8,940 bases of DNA from CAZQFS01 sp964592755. GTDB lineage: Bacteria; Hydrothermota; Tepidihabitantia; Tepidihabitantales; Tepidihabitantaceae. Location of the stretch: NCBI GenBank assembly GCA_964592755.1, contig CAZQFS010000118.1:1-8940 (forward strand), given 5' to 3'. The notes under the pieces are model-generated. The model saw only the letters and a list, made by a program, of their open reading frames with translations, did not search any database and was not told the origin of the DNA. This document shows positions 1-6,090 of the stretch, piece after piece; the first letter of the stretch is position 1; each line of letters opens with the position of its first letter. Position numbers and translations under genes: made by a program.

Positions 1-3000
1 CCGCGGGTGTGACCGTGGCCGCAGTGTCAATCGAACCGGTCGGCGCGGTAATCGCCGTGACTTCCATGTCCACCGTGCCGACGGCGAAGTTCTCGCGCAC
101 GACGTTGTTGCCGGGTGTGGCATCGCCGGCCATGTACAGCGAGCAGACCGCGGTATAGGAGCCGGCAACCGCGTCCCAGTTCGGGAACGTGATGCTGGTG
201 TCCGCGCCGGGCGGCAGGCCGTCGGCCAAGGTGATGTTCTCGGAGTAGGGCGGAACCGAGTTGATTTGGAAGAACGCGCTGACCGGAGAGCGGACCGTGC
301 CGAAGTTGCGCACGGTTGCGGTCGGGGTGATGCTCCCGGGCGGAATCGCGCCGGACGGAACCGTGATGGCCTGGACACCGACGTCGTTGATGATGATGTC
401 AAACGAGTCAACGAGCAGGTCGTTGGTTCGAATCGAATCCTGGGCGTACTCGGTCGAGCACATTGCCGCGTAGCGGCCGGGCGCGAAGTTCGCGGTCCAG
501 TTGGTGAAACTCAGGGTGGTCTCGGTCTGCGCCGGGAGCCCGACGAACACCCGGGAGGCGTTGTAACCGCCGGGCAGACGCAGCCGGGTCTGGAACGTTG
601 CCGATTGCGAGCCGTTGTTCTTCACCCGCACTCGCGGGGTAACGACCGCGCCGGAGTCAACGTTGCCGGCCGGAGCGACCATGTAAAGCGGCTGGACGTC
701 GTAGAGGTAGACGAAGAAGTCGTCGGTCACCCGGTTGTTACCCGGCACTTCGTCGGTCGCAAGTCGGGTCGAACACTTGGTGCCGTGGAGACCGAGTGCG
801 TTCGCGGTCCAGTTCGTGAAGTCGACGACGGCCGAGTCGCCCGGAGCTAGATTGGTGACCGTCCGGGTATCGTTGTAGAGCGTGTCGATTTCGAAGCGGA
901 CATCGAAGGTCTGCGTTCCGGCGCCGACGTTCCTCACCACCGCCCGCGGAGTCACGACTGTACCGAACGGTATGTCTCCGTTCGGAGCGATGATTTGCGT
1001 CGCACCGACGTCAACCGGCAGACGGCAGCCGACTCCGGCCGCGTCGTCAATGAGCCAGCCTCCGTCGTACGTCACGCTGCCGTCCGATGTGAAGAGCCAC
1101 ATGATATGGAAGGTCTGACCATTACTCACCGGGACGTTGAACTTGGCCACCTCCCAGTTCGGGATGGAGCCGGACCAGCCGGTGTGCCCGGTGGAGAGTG
1201 TGCCGTAGTAGGGCCGGCGGCCGCCGACCGTATCCGGGTACATCAGGGTCCACGACGCGCCGCTGTTGGTGCTGTAGTAGACGCCGCCGCCGTCGTAGTA
1301 GCTCTCGCAGTATAACCAGTGGAAGAACAAGATGGACGGCGTGTTCTGGGTAGCGACGAGATTGCAGGAAATCAGCGAGTCAACCGCGTTGTTCTGGTAA
1401 CTGCCGCTCAGCACGTCGCCCCAGACCTTGGTGCCGGACTTGGGGGTAGGCCGGTTGCTGCCCGGCGTACCCCAGCTCCAGCCGCCACGACCGCGGTAGT
1501 TGCCGTTGGTGGCCTCGAACTGCTCCATCCAGTCAACGATTGTCACCTGGGCGGTCTGGCGGTCGTTGCCGTTGTTCGCATCGCCGGTCAGGCGGGTAGA
1601 GCAGCGAACCGCGTAGTCGCCGGTGCTGGGCGGGGTCCAGGGCGTGAACGTGCTCACGAGCACACTGTCGCCCGGCACTAGCGAGGTCGAGACGGTCACG
1701 GTGCTGGAGTAGGTCCCGATGTCCATCTTCACCCCGAACCCGGACTGGGACGCGGTCCCGTAGTTCTTCACCCAGGCAGACGGCTGGCGCTGCCCGAGCG
1801 GATACATGCCGGTGGGTGTCACAATCCGGCTTACTCCGATGTCTGCGGGCGCAGGCGGGTTGCCCTTGCGGTAGTAGATTTCGTAGTTGCCGTCGCGGTA
1901 GTCGGACCAGATGACGTGAATCGAGTTCGAGTCCGCACCGTTGCCGCCGTTGTTGACCATCGGATAGTAGGCATAGGCCGAGGTGTTGTTCGAGATGTCC
2001 TGCGGGGTCTGCCACGCGCCGCTTGGGTACAGCCGTTCGTTGTACCTTATCTTGTAGTACGAAGGCGAAGCGGTGCTGTTGCCGTGCCAGACCGCATGGC
2101 CCCGGCCGTCCTTGGTGAACGAGAAGCAGGGCCAGTACTGGTAGTAGTTCGAGCCCGCCTCAGACACCGTGTCGGCGACCAGTTGCCACGTGTCGGACGC
2201 GGTCGTGCCCAGCCGCTCCGCGTGGAGGATGCGGTAGTATGTGTAGCTCGGGGTATACCCCTGCCAGACACAGTGCGCCCGGTTGGTAACCGGGTTGACC
2301 GCCACGATAGGATAGTACTGATAGTAGGAGCTCGTGGGCGTGAGCCGCTGCCACGACGTCATCCACGTGCCGCTGAACCGGCCCTTGTAGTACGGATAGT
2401 AGTAGGAACCGCCGCCGGAAACGATGCGACCGTAGAACGTAACGTGGACATTGTTGTCCCGGCCGCCGGCGACCGTCGGGGTCCACATGTACCAGTACGA
2501 AGTTGTGCCGGAGTCGACGTTGACCTGACTCTGCCAGGTAGTACCGACCCGCTCACGGAACTGGAGAATGTACCCGGCCGAGGAGTAGTACGTGTACCAG
2601 ACAACCTGCACATTGCCGTTCGGCGTCGTCGAGATTGACGGGTAGTACTTGTACCAGGTCGCGGTGCTCAGCGAAATCTGGGTTGAGGTCGCCTGCCAGC
2701 CGCCGTTACCCGCGGTGGTCGGGGTGCAGTTCTTGTACATGATGTGGTAGCCGGTGGGCGAGACCGATGAATAGTGCTGGAACACAAGATGCACAACACC
2801 GGCTGAGTCGCAGGCAAGCGCCGGGTACGTGCACGTGCCACTCGAGGCCCGGTCAGCCGACACGCACGTGTCTGTGGTCCAGCCGGTGGTCGGGTACCAG
2901 CGCTTGTAGTACACCTGCGGTGAGTACGTGCCCGGTGTCTGGTACGACATCCAGGCGACGTGCACCCGGCCCGCCGGGTCAACAACCACTGAGCGACGGT

Positions 3001-3274
3001 TGTTGTACGACGATGACGTGTAGTCGGTGACCGAGTTGTTGGTCAGTCTGGTCTCCGAACCCCAGATGACCGCGTCCTGCTCCAACTCAGGCGGGAGCTG
3101 TGCCTGAGCCGGTTGAACCACGCCCTTGGCCGGCGGCTGCGCCACGTTCTCGGGCGCGAGGCCGGGCAGGTCAAGCAGCAGGCCGGTCTCCGGGTCAATC
3201 CGCGGAGCCCTTGGCGCGGCCAGCGCCACTGCGAACAGCAGCAGCACAGCACCTGCCAGTAGTGCCTTTCTCAT
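1..3274 (-). CDS. Large exported protein: signal peptide, seven-repeat propeller, jelly-roll-like and CARDB-like domains (C-terminus outside window)
   Basis: The frame starts at ATG 3274, 6 nt after a strong AAGGAGG, and stays open for 1091 codons to the window edge, so the C-terminus is missing. Residues 1-20 form a signal peptide (MRK, hydrophobic core, ALA before AP), so the product is exported. A proline-rich linker follows to about residue 65. Residues 90-470 hold seven repeats of 54-61 residues, each with a Tyr-rich Y-x-Y-Y-P-like strand and then a (D/N)G-x-V-H-V-x-W-like strand, as in sialidase/BNR-type beta-propellers. Residues 477-580 look like a CARDB (adhesion-type Ig-like) domain. 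Residues 583-750 resemble the jelly-roll-like domains of secreted proteases and adhesins, ending in GGWLIDD. CARDB-like units begin near 755, 859, 964 and 1069. No catalytic motif is visible, so a surface or adhesion role is inference. A C-terminal sorting or FlgD-like domain may lie beyond the edge. Confidence 0.88.
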   Translation of the reverse strand, partial: MRKALLAGAVLLLFAVALAAPRAPRIDPETGLLLDLPGLAPENVAQPPAKGVVQPAQAQLPPELEQDAVIWGSETRLTNNSVTDYTSSSYNNRRSVVVDPAGRVHVAWMSYQTPGTYSPQVYYKRWYPTTGWTTDTCVSADRASSGTCTYPALACDSAGVVHLVFQHYSSVSPTGYHIMYKNCTPTTAGNGGWQATSTQISLSTATWYKYYPSISTTPNGNVQVVWYTYYSSAGYILQFRERVGTTWQSQVNVDSGTTSYWYMWTPTVAGGRDNNVHVTFYGRIVSGGGSYYYPYYKGRFSGTWMTSWQRLTPTSSYYQYYPIVAVNPVTNRAHCVWQGYTPSYTYYRILHAERLGTTASDTWQLVADTVSEAGSNYYQYWPCFSFTKDGRGHAVWHGNSTASPSYYKIRYNERLYPSGAWQTPQDISNNTSAYAYYPMVNNGGNGADSNSIHVIWSDYRDGNYEIYYRKGNPPAPADIGVSRIVTPTGMYPLGQRQPSAWVKNYGTASQSGFGVKMDIGTYSSTVTVSTSLVPGDSVLVSTFTPWTPPSTGDYAVRCSTRLTGDANNGNDRQTAQVTIVDWMEQFEATNGNYRGRGGWSWGTPGSNRPTPKSGTKVWGDVLSGSYQNNAVDSLISCNLVATQNTPSILFFHWLYCESYYDGGGVYYSTNSGASWTLMYPDTVGGRRPYYGTLSTGHTGWSGSIPNWEVAKFNVPVSNGQTFHIMWLFTSDGSVTYDGGWLIDDAAGVGCRLPVDVGATQIIAPNGDIPFGTVVTPRAVVRNVGAGTQTFDVRFEIDTLYNDTRTVTNLAPGDSAVVDFTNWTANALGLHGTKCSTRLATDEVPGNNRVTDDFFVYLYDVQPLYMVAPAGNVDSGAVVTPRVRVKNNGSQSATFQTRLRLPGGYNASRVFVGLPAQTETTLSFTNWTANFAPGRYAAMCSTEYAQDSIRTNDLLVDSFDIIINDVGVQAITVPSGAIPPGSITPTATVRNFGTVRSPVSAFFQINSVPPYSENITLADGLPPGADTSITFPNWDAVAGSYTAVCSLYMAGDATPGNNVVRENFAVGTVDMEVTAITAPTGSIDTAATVTPA
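2..1012 (-). repeat. CARDB-like tandem domains with about 105-residue period
   Basis: These bases encode residues 755-1091 of the exported protein. Each unit starts with a D-V-G-x-x-x-I-like strand (D755, D859, D964, D1069), continues with P-x-G and T-P-x-A-x-V-x-N-x-G, then L-x-P-G and an N-W or N-W-T strand, a single cysteine and a G-N-N turn. The fourth unit in this tract is cut by the window edge. A further diverged copy lies earlier, at residues 478-580, on the other side of the jelly-roll-like domain. CARDB and related Ig-like domains are common in bacterial surface and cell-adhesion proteins. Confidence 0.7.
1025..1528 (-). other. Region encoding a jelly-roll-like 'GGW-x-IDD' domain
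   Basis: This stretch encodes residues 583-750 of the exported protein. It opens with WMEQFEA and WSWGTPG, has a central FFHW strand and a YYSTNSGASW motif, and closes with GGWLIDD. This order resembles the concanavalin-like or MAM-like beta-sandwich domains attached to secreted peptidases and adhesins. It is inserted between the first CARDB-like unit and the later ones. Domain family assignment is by motif memory only. Confidence 0.5.
1865..3007 (-). repeat. Seven tandem blade-like protein repeats in the exported protein
   Basis: These bases encode residues 90-470 of the long exported protein. The strand ending in an aromatic residue recurs at W108, F165, W226, F280, W337, W396 and W456, so spacing is 57, 61, 54, 57, 59 and 60. 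Most copies carry an upstream Tyr-rich motif, for example YKYYPSIS (209-216), YQYYPIVA (318-325), YQYWPCFS (378-385) and YAYYPMVN (434-441). Seven units of this size fit a closed seven-bladed beta-propeller. The repeats are diverged and were recognised at protein level; I saw no near-identical DNA copies. The fold is inferred from the periodicity. Confidence 0.7.
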
Positions 3275-3280
3275 CTCTTG

Positions 3281-3287
3281 CCTCCTT
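3281..3287 (-). promoter_or_regulatory. Strong ribosome binding site of the exported-protein gene
   Basis: On the minus strand AAGGAGG lies 6 nt before ATG 3274. This is close to the ideal Shine-Dalgarno match and fixes the start, which also gives a well formed signal peptide. Confidence 0.9.
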
Positions 3288-3304
3288 GAAGAGTTTTGCT
3301 TCTT

Positions 3305-3323
3305 GTGCCGCCTTGCGGGGCAC
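3305..3323 (-). promoter_or_regulatory. Leader hairpin upstream of the exported-protein ribosome binding site
   Basis: The transcript has GTGCC pairing with GGCAC around a 9-nt loop. An alternative inner register pairs CCGC with GCGG around AAG. The hairpin ends 30 nt before the start codon and leaves the Shine-Dalgarno site free. It has no U-run after it, so it is not an intrinsic terminator. It may stabilise the mRNA or be fortuitous in GC-rich DNA. Confidence 0.35.
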
Positions 3324-3355
3324 TTTTGTGGGTGGTGCTCTCTTTTTTCAGGTGA

Positions 3356-3392
3356 CTCTGCGCGACCACCCTAGTGCAGAGACCACCTCTGC
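3356..3392 (-). promoter_or_regulatory. Three-arm leader element with mutually exclusive hairpins
   Basis: In transcript order the leader carries GCAGAG (3392-3387), CTCTGC (3381-3376) and GCAGAG (3361-3356). The middle arm can pair perfectly with the first (5-nt loop) or with the third (14-nt loop), but not with both. The two intervals also share GGTGGTC. This arrangement is what a simple RNA switch would need. The arms are only 6 bp and I recognise no known riboswitch class. Confidence 0.35.
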
Positions 3393-3458
3393 GGTTGCCT
3401 TACGCCGCACCAGAGATTTCGCACCGGGAGAGTTCGGATGTAACTTGGAGCCTGCTAA

Positions 3459-3486
3459 ATTATGCCCCCCCGGACGGACAAGTCAA
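3459..3486 (-). promoter_or_regulatory. Sigma70-like promoter for the exported-protein gene
   Basis: On the minus strand TTGACT (3486-3481) is followed after 16 nt by CATAAT (3464-3459), each matching the consensus at five of six bases. A second reading of the -10 is TAATTT (3462-3457) with an 18-nt spacer. The AT-rich -10 stands out in GC-rich surroundings. Transcription would start near 3452, giving a leader of about 180 nt. It lies just after the probable terminator of the preceding operon. Confidence 0.65.
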
Positions 3487-3492
3487 GCGCGG

Positions 3493-3534
3493 AAAAGGTG
3501 CCGACCTGAGGCCGCACTCACAGCTCAGGTCACC
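3493..3534 (-). terminator. Probable intrinsic terminator ending the rpsI-to-UPF0282 operon
   Basis: On the minus strand GACCTGAG (3531-3524) pairs perfectly with CTCAGGTC (3510-3503) around a 13-nt loop. Flanking GGTG (3534-3531) can alternatively extend to CACC (3500-3497). Four U residues (3496-3493) follow. The stem contains the TGA stop codon of the UPF0282 gene (3527-3525), so a ribosome at the stop would disrupt it. The U-run is short, so efficiency is uncertain. Confidence 0.5.
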
Positions 3535-4535
3535 CACCGGTCAAACGCTTCAAGCCAGACCGGCGCAATCCTGCCTTCGTCGCGCGCCCGCTCCAGGATT
3601 CGACGGGCATCAGCCCGCTCCAGCGGAGCCCACTTGTGCCAGCGGGTCGGCCCGTAGTTCTTCAGTCCCTCGAGCACCATGCTCGTCCGACCGAGTATCT
3701 CGGCCGCGGTGCCGAAGGTCTTGTTCAGCGCACGAGCCTTGTCATAAGCCGGCTTGTAGAACGCCGGATAACGATAGTCCCGGGCCGTGTGGTGGTCGAG
3801 GACCACGGTCTTGACCGCAGGCGAGGCCAGAATCCGGCAGACGTTCACGACGCTGCGCACCAGGTTGTAGTCAGTGGCGAACTGGCCGAGAAGATAGGTC
3901 GGGTACCCGTCGAGGATGACGGTCTGGGCCCGCGCGCCGACGATGAGGTCGGTGGTTTCTTCAGGCAGCGGGCCGCCCACGTCCGACGAGACGAGCACCT
4001 TCTCCCGGCCCCGGCTCACCTCGGTCATTATCACCCGGCCCGGCTCCGCATCTTCTGCACCGTGCCAGACCGGGACCGAAAAGGAAATCGTCGTCTTCCG
4101 GTACTTGAACTTCCTGCCGTCCGCAACCATGGTCTGCTCCGGCAGGCCGTCAATCGTCTTGTGGAACGCCCGCGCGGTCTCAAGCTGCCTTGCCGGCATG
4201 TCGTCCGGGTTCTTGACGAACAGCGTCCTGCCGCCGTAGCACTCGGCGTCGCGCCGGTCCAGGAAGTGGTCAAGGTGATAATGGCTGATAACGATGAGCT
4301 GAGAGCGCGCGCACGCAGCGCGAACCGCGGCCTGCTGTTCTTCGAACAGGGCGTGACGCCGCTCGATGGGCAGAGGAAAATGGCCGGGTTCCACTGCCGC
4401 GCCCGGGTCCACGGTCACGACCACGTCCGGGGTCTCGATGCAGACGCACATGCCTCGGGCCCCGAACGAGTCGCAGGCAACATACCCGACCTTCACCTGC
4501 GGACCTTCGCGGATTACCGGGTCGGTCAGCCTCAT
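3525..4535 (-). CDS. UPF0282/COG2248-type metallo-beta-lactamase-fold hydrolase
   Basis: The 336-residue product has the metal-binding motif H-x-H-x-D-H (H85, H87, D89, H90) in SHYHLDHF. Later likely ligands or family motifs are VPVWHG (H158), SSDVGGP (D185), GYPTYLLG (210-217) and LDHH (246-249). The start has a DSFGARGM motif and a VDPG strand. This set matches my recollection of the UPF0282 family, best known in archaea and of unknown substrate, and not the glyoxalase II or RNase J groups. No signal peptide or membrane segment is seen, so it is probably cytoplasmic. A C-terminal tail of about 45 residues after the core looks extra. ATG 4535 overlaps the cdsA stop by 4 nt (ATGA), which implies translational coupling. 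It is the last gene of the operon. Nucleotide, phosphodiester or lipid-derived substrates are possible but not shown. Confidence 0.85.
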   Translation of the reverse strand: MRLTDPVIREGPQVKVGYVACDSFGARGMCVCIETPDVVVTVDPGAAVEPGHFPLPIERRHALFEEQQAAVRAACARSQLIVISHYHLDHFLDRRDAECYGGRTLFVKNPDDMPARQLETARAFHKTIDGLPEQTMVADGRKFKYRKTTISFSVPVWHGAEDAEPGRVIMTEVSRGREKVLVSSDVGGPLPEETTDLIVGARAQTVILDGYPTYLLGQFATDYNLVRSVVNVCRILASPAVKTVVLDHHTARDYRYPAFYKPAYDKARALNKTFGTAAEILGRTSMVLEGLKNYGPTRWHKWAPLERADARRILERARDEGRIAPVWLEAFDRWVT

Positions 4536-5326
4536 CGTCGCAGGGTCAGAACCAGATAGTAGAACGCCGGGATGGTGAAGAGCAGGCTGTCCACGCGGTC
4601 GAGGAACCCGCCGTGCTCGGCCAGTGTGCCGGAGCTGTCCTTGAGCCCCGCTGCCCGCTTGAACAGCGACTCAAACAGGTCCCCGAACTGCGCCAGCGTG
4701 CCCAGCCCGACTCCGATTACGCCGAGCCACCAGACCGGCTGGTGCACGAACGGCTCGACCCGCGAAAGATAGACGGCCGCGAGCAGCGCCGAAAAAACCA
4801 GCCCGGCAACGTAACCCTCGACCGTCTTGTTCGGACTCAGGGCCGGCGCGAGCTTGTGCCGGCCTGCCAGTTTGCCGAACAGAAGCGCCGCGGTGTCGTT
4901 GGTCCATGTCAGCAGCAGGGGAAAGAACGCCAGCCACGCACCAAAGCCCTGCGCTGCGGTCAGGTTCTCAAGCATCACCAGATGCGCCGGCAGGAATCCG
5001 AGGTAGATGAGGACGAACGTCCCATAGACCGGAACGCGCGGCCTATGGTCGCGCCCCGCGACCGCGGCAAGGAAGACGACCGCAATCGGTGCCAGCAGGA
5101 AACCGGGCAGAAGCCCGAAAAAGGCAGCCACGACAGTCGCTGCATTGAGCGTGCAAATGAGCCAGCGGCTCAGGCCGATGTCGGCCCGGCGCAGGAGGCT
5201 GAGAAACTCAAGCGTGGCCAGAACACTCCAGGCCGCGACCAGCACCGCGACCACGACCCGGTGCGTGAAAAGGGCAAGAGCCGCGGCCACAGCGAGCGCG
5301 ATGCCGAGCAGGACTCGACGCAGCAT
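4532..5326 (-). CDS. cdsA: Phosphatidate cytidylyltransferase (CDP-diglyceride synthase)
   Basis: This integral membrane enzyme makes CDP-diacylglycerol from phosphatidate and CTP, the branch point to all phospholipids. The 264-residue product is largely hydrophobic, with roughly seven or eight membrane segments. It ends with the CdsA signature at residues 220-246: SLFKR, then KD, then HGGFLDRVD. An upstream TWTNDTAALLFGK motif and LSPNKTVEG are also typical. The family motif usually has Pro or Gly two residues before HGG; here it is Ala (TLAEHGG). I chose ATG 5326 because GAGGAG lies 4 nt upstream and the uppS stop ends 1 nt before it. A longer reading from 5371 would overlap uppS by 44 nt and add a polar extension. 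The stop overlaps the next gene as ATGA. Confidence 0.95.
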   Translation of the reverse strand: MLRRVLLGIALAVAAALALFTHRVVVAVLVAAWSVLATLEFLSLLRRADIGLSRWLICTLNAATVVAAFFGLLPGFLLAPIAVVFLAAVAGRDHRPRVPVYGTFVLIYLGFLPAHLVMLENLTAAQGFGAWLAFFPLLLTWTNDTAALLFGKLAGRHKLAPALSPNKTVEGYVAGLVFSALLAAVYLSRVEPFVHQPVWWLGVIGVGLGTLAQFGDLFESLFKRAAGLKDSSGTLAEHGGFLDRVDSLLFTIPAFYYLVLTLRR

Positions 5327-5327
5327 C

Positions 5328-6062
5328 CTACTCCTCGGCCACGCGGCCGAATCGGCGCTGGCGCTGGGCATAGTCGTTCACCGCGGCCAGCAGTTGCTCG
5401 CGCCGGAAATCGGGCCAGAGCACCTCGGTGAAGTAGAGCTCGGTGTAGGCAAGCTGCCAGAGCAGGAAGTTGGAGATGCGCCGGTCCCCGCCGGTGCGAA
5501 TCAGCAGGTCCGGGTCAGGCAGGGACGGGTCGTAAAGCAGTGCGCCGAACTCAGCCTCAGTTGCCGGCGCCTGGCCGGCCGCCACCGCACGCCGACACGC
5601 GTCGAGCACCTCAGTACGGCCGCCGTAGCTGATCGCCAGGGTCAGAGTGAGACCGGTGTTGCGCGAAGTGTCGGCGATGAGCCGGTCGAGCGCCTGCCTC
5701 AGACCCTCGGGCAGGTCAGAAAGCCGGCCAATCGCCCGCACCCGGATGTTGTTCCTCATCAGCCCGGGCCGCTCGTCGTCCATGGTCTGGGCCATCAGCT
5801 TCAGAAGCAGCTCGACTTCTGATTTGGGCCGGAACCAGTTCTCAGTGGAGAATGTGTAGGCTGTCAGGTATTGAACCCCGACCTCGTCGCAGACCTCAAC
5901 CGCCTCGTGCAGCGACTTGACCCCCTGCTGATGGCCGAATGCCCGGGGCAGGCCGCGCTGGCGGGCCCAGCGTCCGTTGCCGTCCATGATGACCGCGATA
6001 TGGCGGGGAGCCATGCCCGGGTCCGGTCGGCGCTCAGCGATTCCTGTGCCCCTTTCGGCCAC
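5328..6062 (-). CDS. uppS: Undecaprenyl diphosphate synthase (cis-prenyltransferase)
   Basis: The enzyme condenses isopentenyl diphosphate onto farnesyl diphosphate in cis to make the C55 carrier for peptidoglycan and surface polysaccharides. The product has IMDGNGRWA with the Mg-binding aspartate at D27, RAFGHQQG, a FSTENW motif and, at 189-219, RTGGDRRISNFLLWQ through ELYF to LWPDF. These are the hallmark cis-prenyltransferase regions and cover the full domain. Length is 244 residues from GTG 6062. No Shine-Dalgarno precedes this GTG, because the sequence there is a hairpin. ATG 6014 (residue 17), just before the conserved APRHIAVIMDG, would give 228 residues and is an equally possible start. 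It follows frr after 24 nt and ends 1 nt before cdsA. Long-chain rather than short-chain product is assumed from context. Confidence 0.94.
   Translation of the reverse strand: MAERGTGIAERRPDPGMAPRHIAVIMDGNGRWARQRGLPRAFGHQQGVKSLHEAVEVCDEVGVQYLTAYTFSTENWFRPKSEVELLLKLMAQTMDDERPGLMRNNIRVRAIGRLSDLPEGLRQALDRLIADTSRNTGLTLTLAISYGGRTEVLDACRRAVAAGQAPATEAEFGALLYDPSLPDPDLLIRTGGDRRISNFLLWQLAYTELYFTEVLWPDFRREQLLAAVNDYAQRQRRFGRVAEE
5331..5336 (-). promoter_or_regulatory. cdsA ribosome binding site, inside the last uppS codons
   Basis: GAGGAG encodes the final Glu-Glu of UppS and sits 4 nt before ATG 5326. It decides the cdsA start in favour of 5326 over upstream alternatives. Confidence 0.8.
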
Positions 6063-6067
6063 CAGAA

Positions 6068-6090
6068 GCGACGAGCCGGCGGCTCGTCAC
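6068..6090 (-). promoter_or_regulatory. Perfect hairpin between frr and uppS, containing the frr stop
   Basis: GACGAGCC (6088-6081) pairs with GGCTCGTC (6077-6070) around a 3-nt loop, and a wobble plus one more pair extend it to 6090/6068. Part of the frr TGA (6089-6087) lies in the stem. Only two U residues follow, so it is not a convincing terminator. It could be a processing or stability element, or could tune uppS translation, since the uppS GTG lies 6 nt beyond it. Confidence 0.5.

Noticed and set aside
266..850. Plus-strand open frame of 194 codons
   Set aside because: It is antisense to the continuous 1091-codon exported-protein frame, is rich in Arg, Gly and Val as expected from GC-rich shadow reading, and shows no recognisable domain.
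1916..2638. Plus-strand open frame of 240 codons
   Set aside because: It is antisense to the propeller repeats, where the Tyr codons read as Val on the other strand. It has no family motif and no ribosome site that I can see.
1865..3007. Repeat region as CRISPR or DNA satellite
   Set aside because: The periodicity is about 170 bp and visible only at protein level. There are no identical short repeats with unique spacers.
3376..3392. Leader hairpin as an intrinsic terminator
   Set aside because: There is no U-run after it on either strand.
3100..3657. Plus-strand open frame across the intergenic region
   Set aside because: It runs antisense through the exported-protein start, its promoter and the UPF0282 end. 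Composition is low-complexity Ala/Arg/Ser and no domain is visible.
3636..4559. Plus-strand open frame of 307 codons opposite the UPF0282 gene
   Set aside because: The minus strand carries clear metal-binding motifs, so this is its shadow.
5327..5371. Longer cdsA reading from ATG 5371
   Set aside because: It would overlap uppS by 44 nt and add a polar stretch before the first membrane segment. ATG 5326 has GAGGAG at good spacing.
4613..5431. Plus-strand open frame of 272 codons opposite cdsA
   Set aside because: It is charged, repetitive in Arg/Gln/Pro, and antisense to a certain cdsA.
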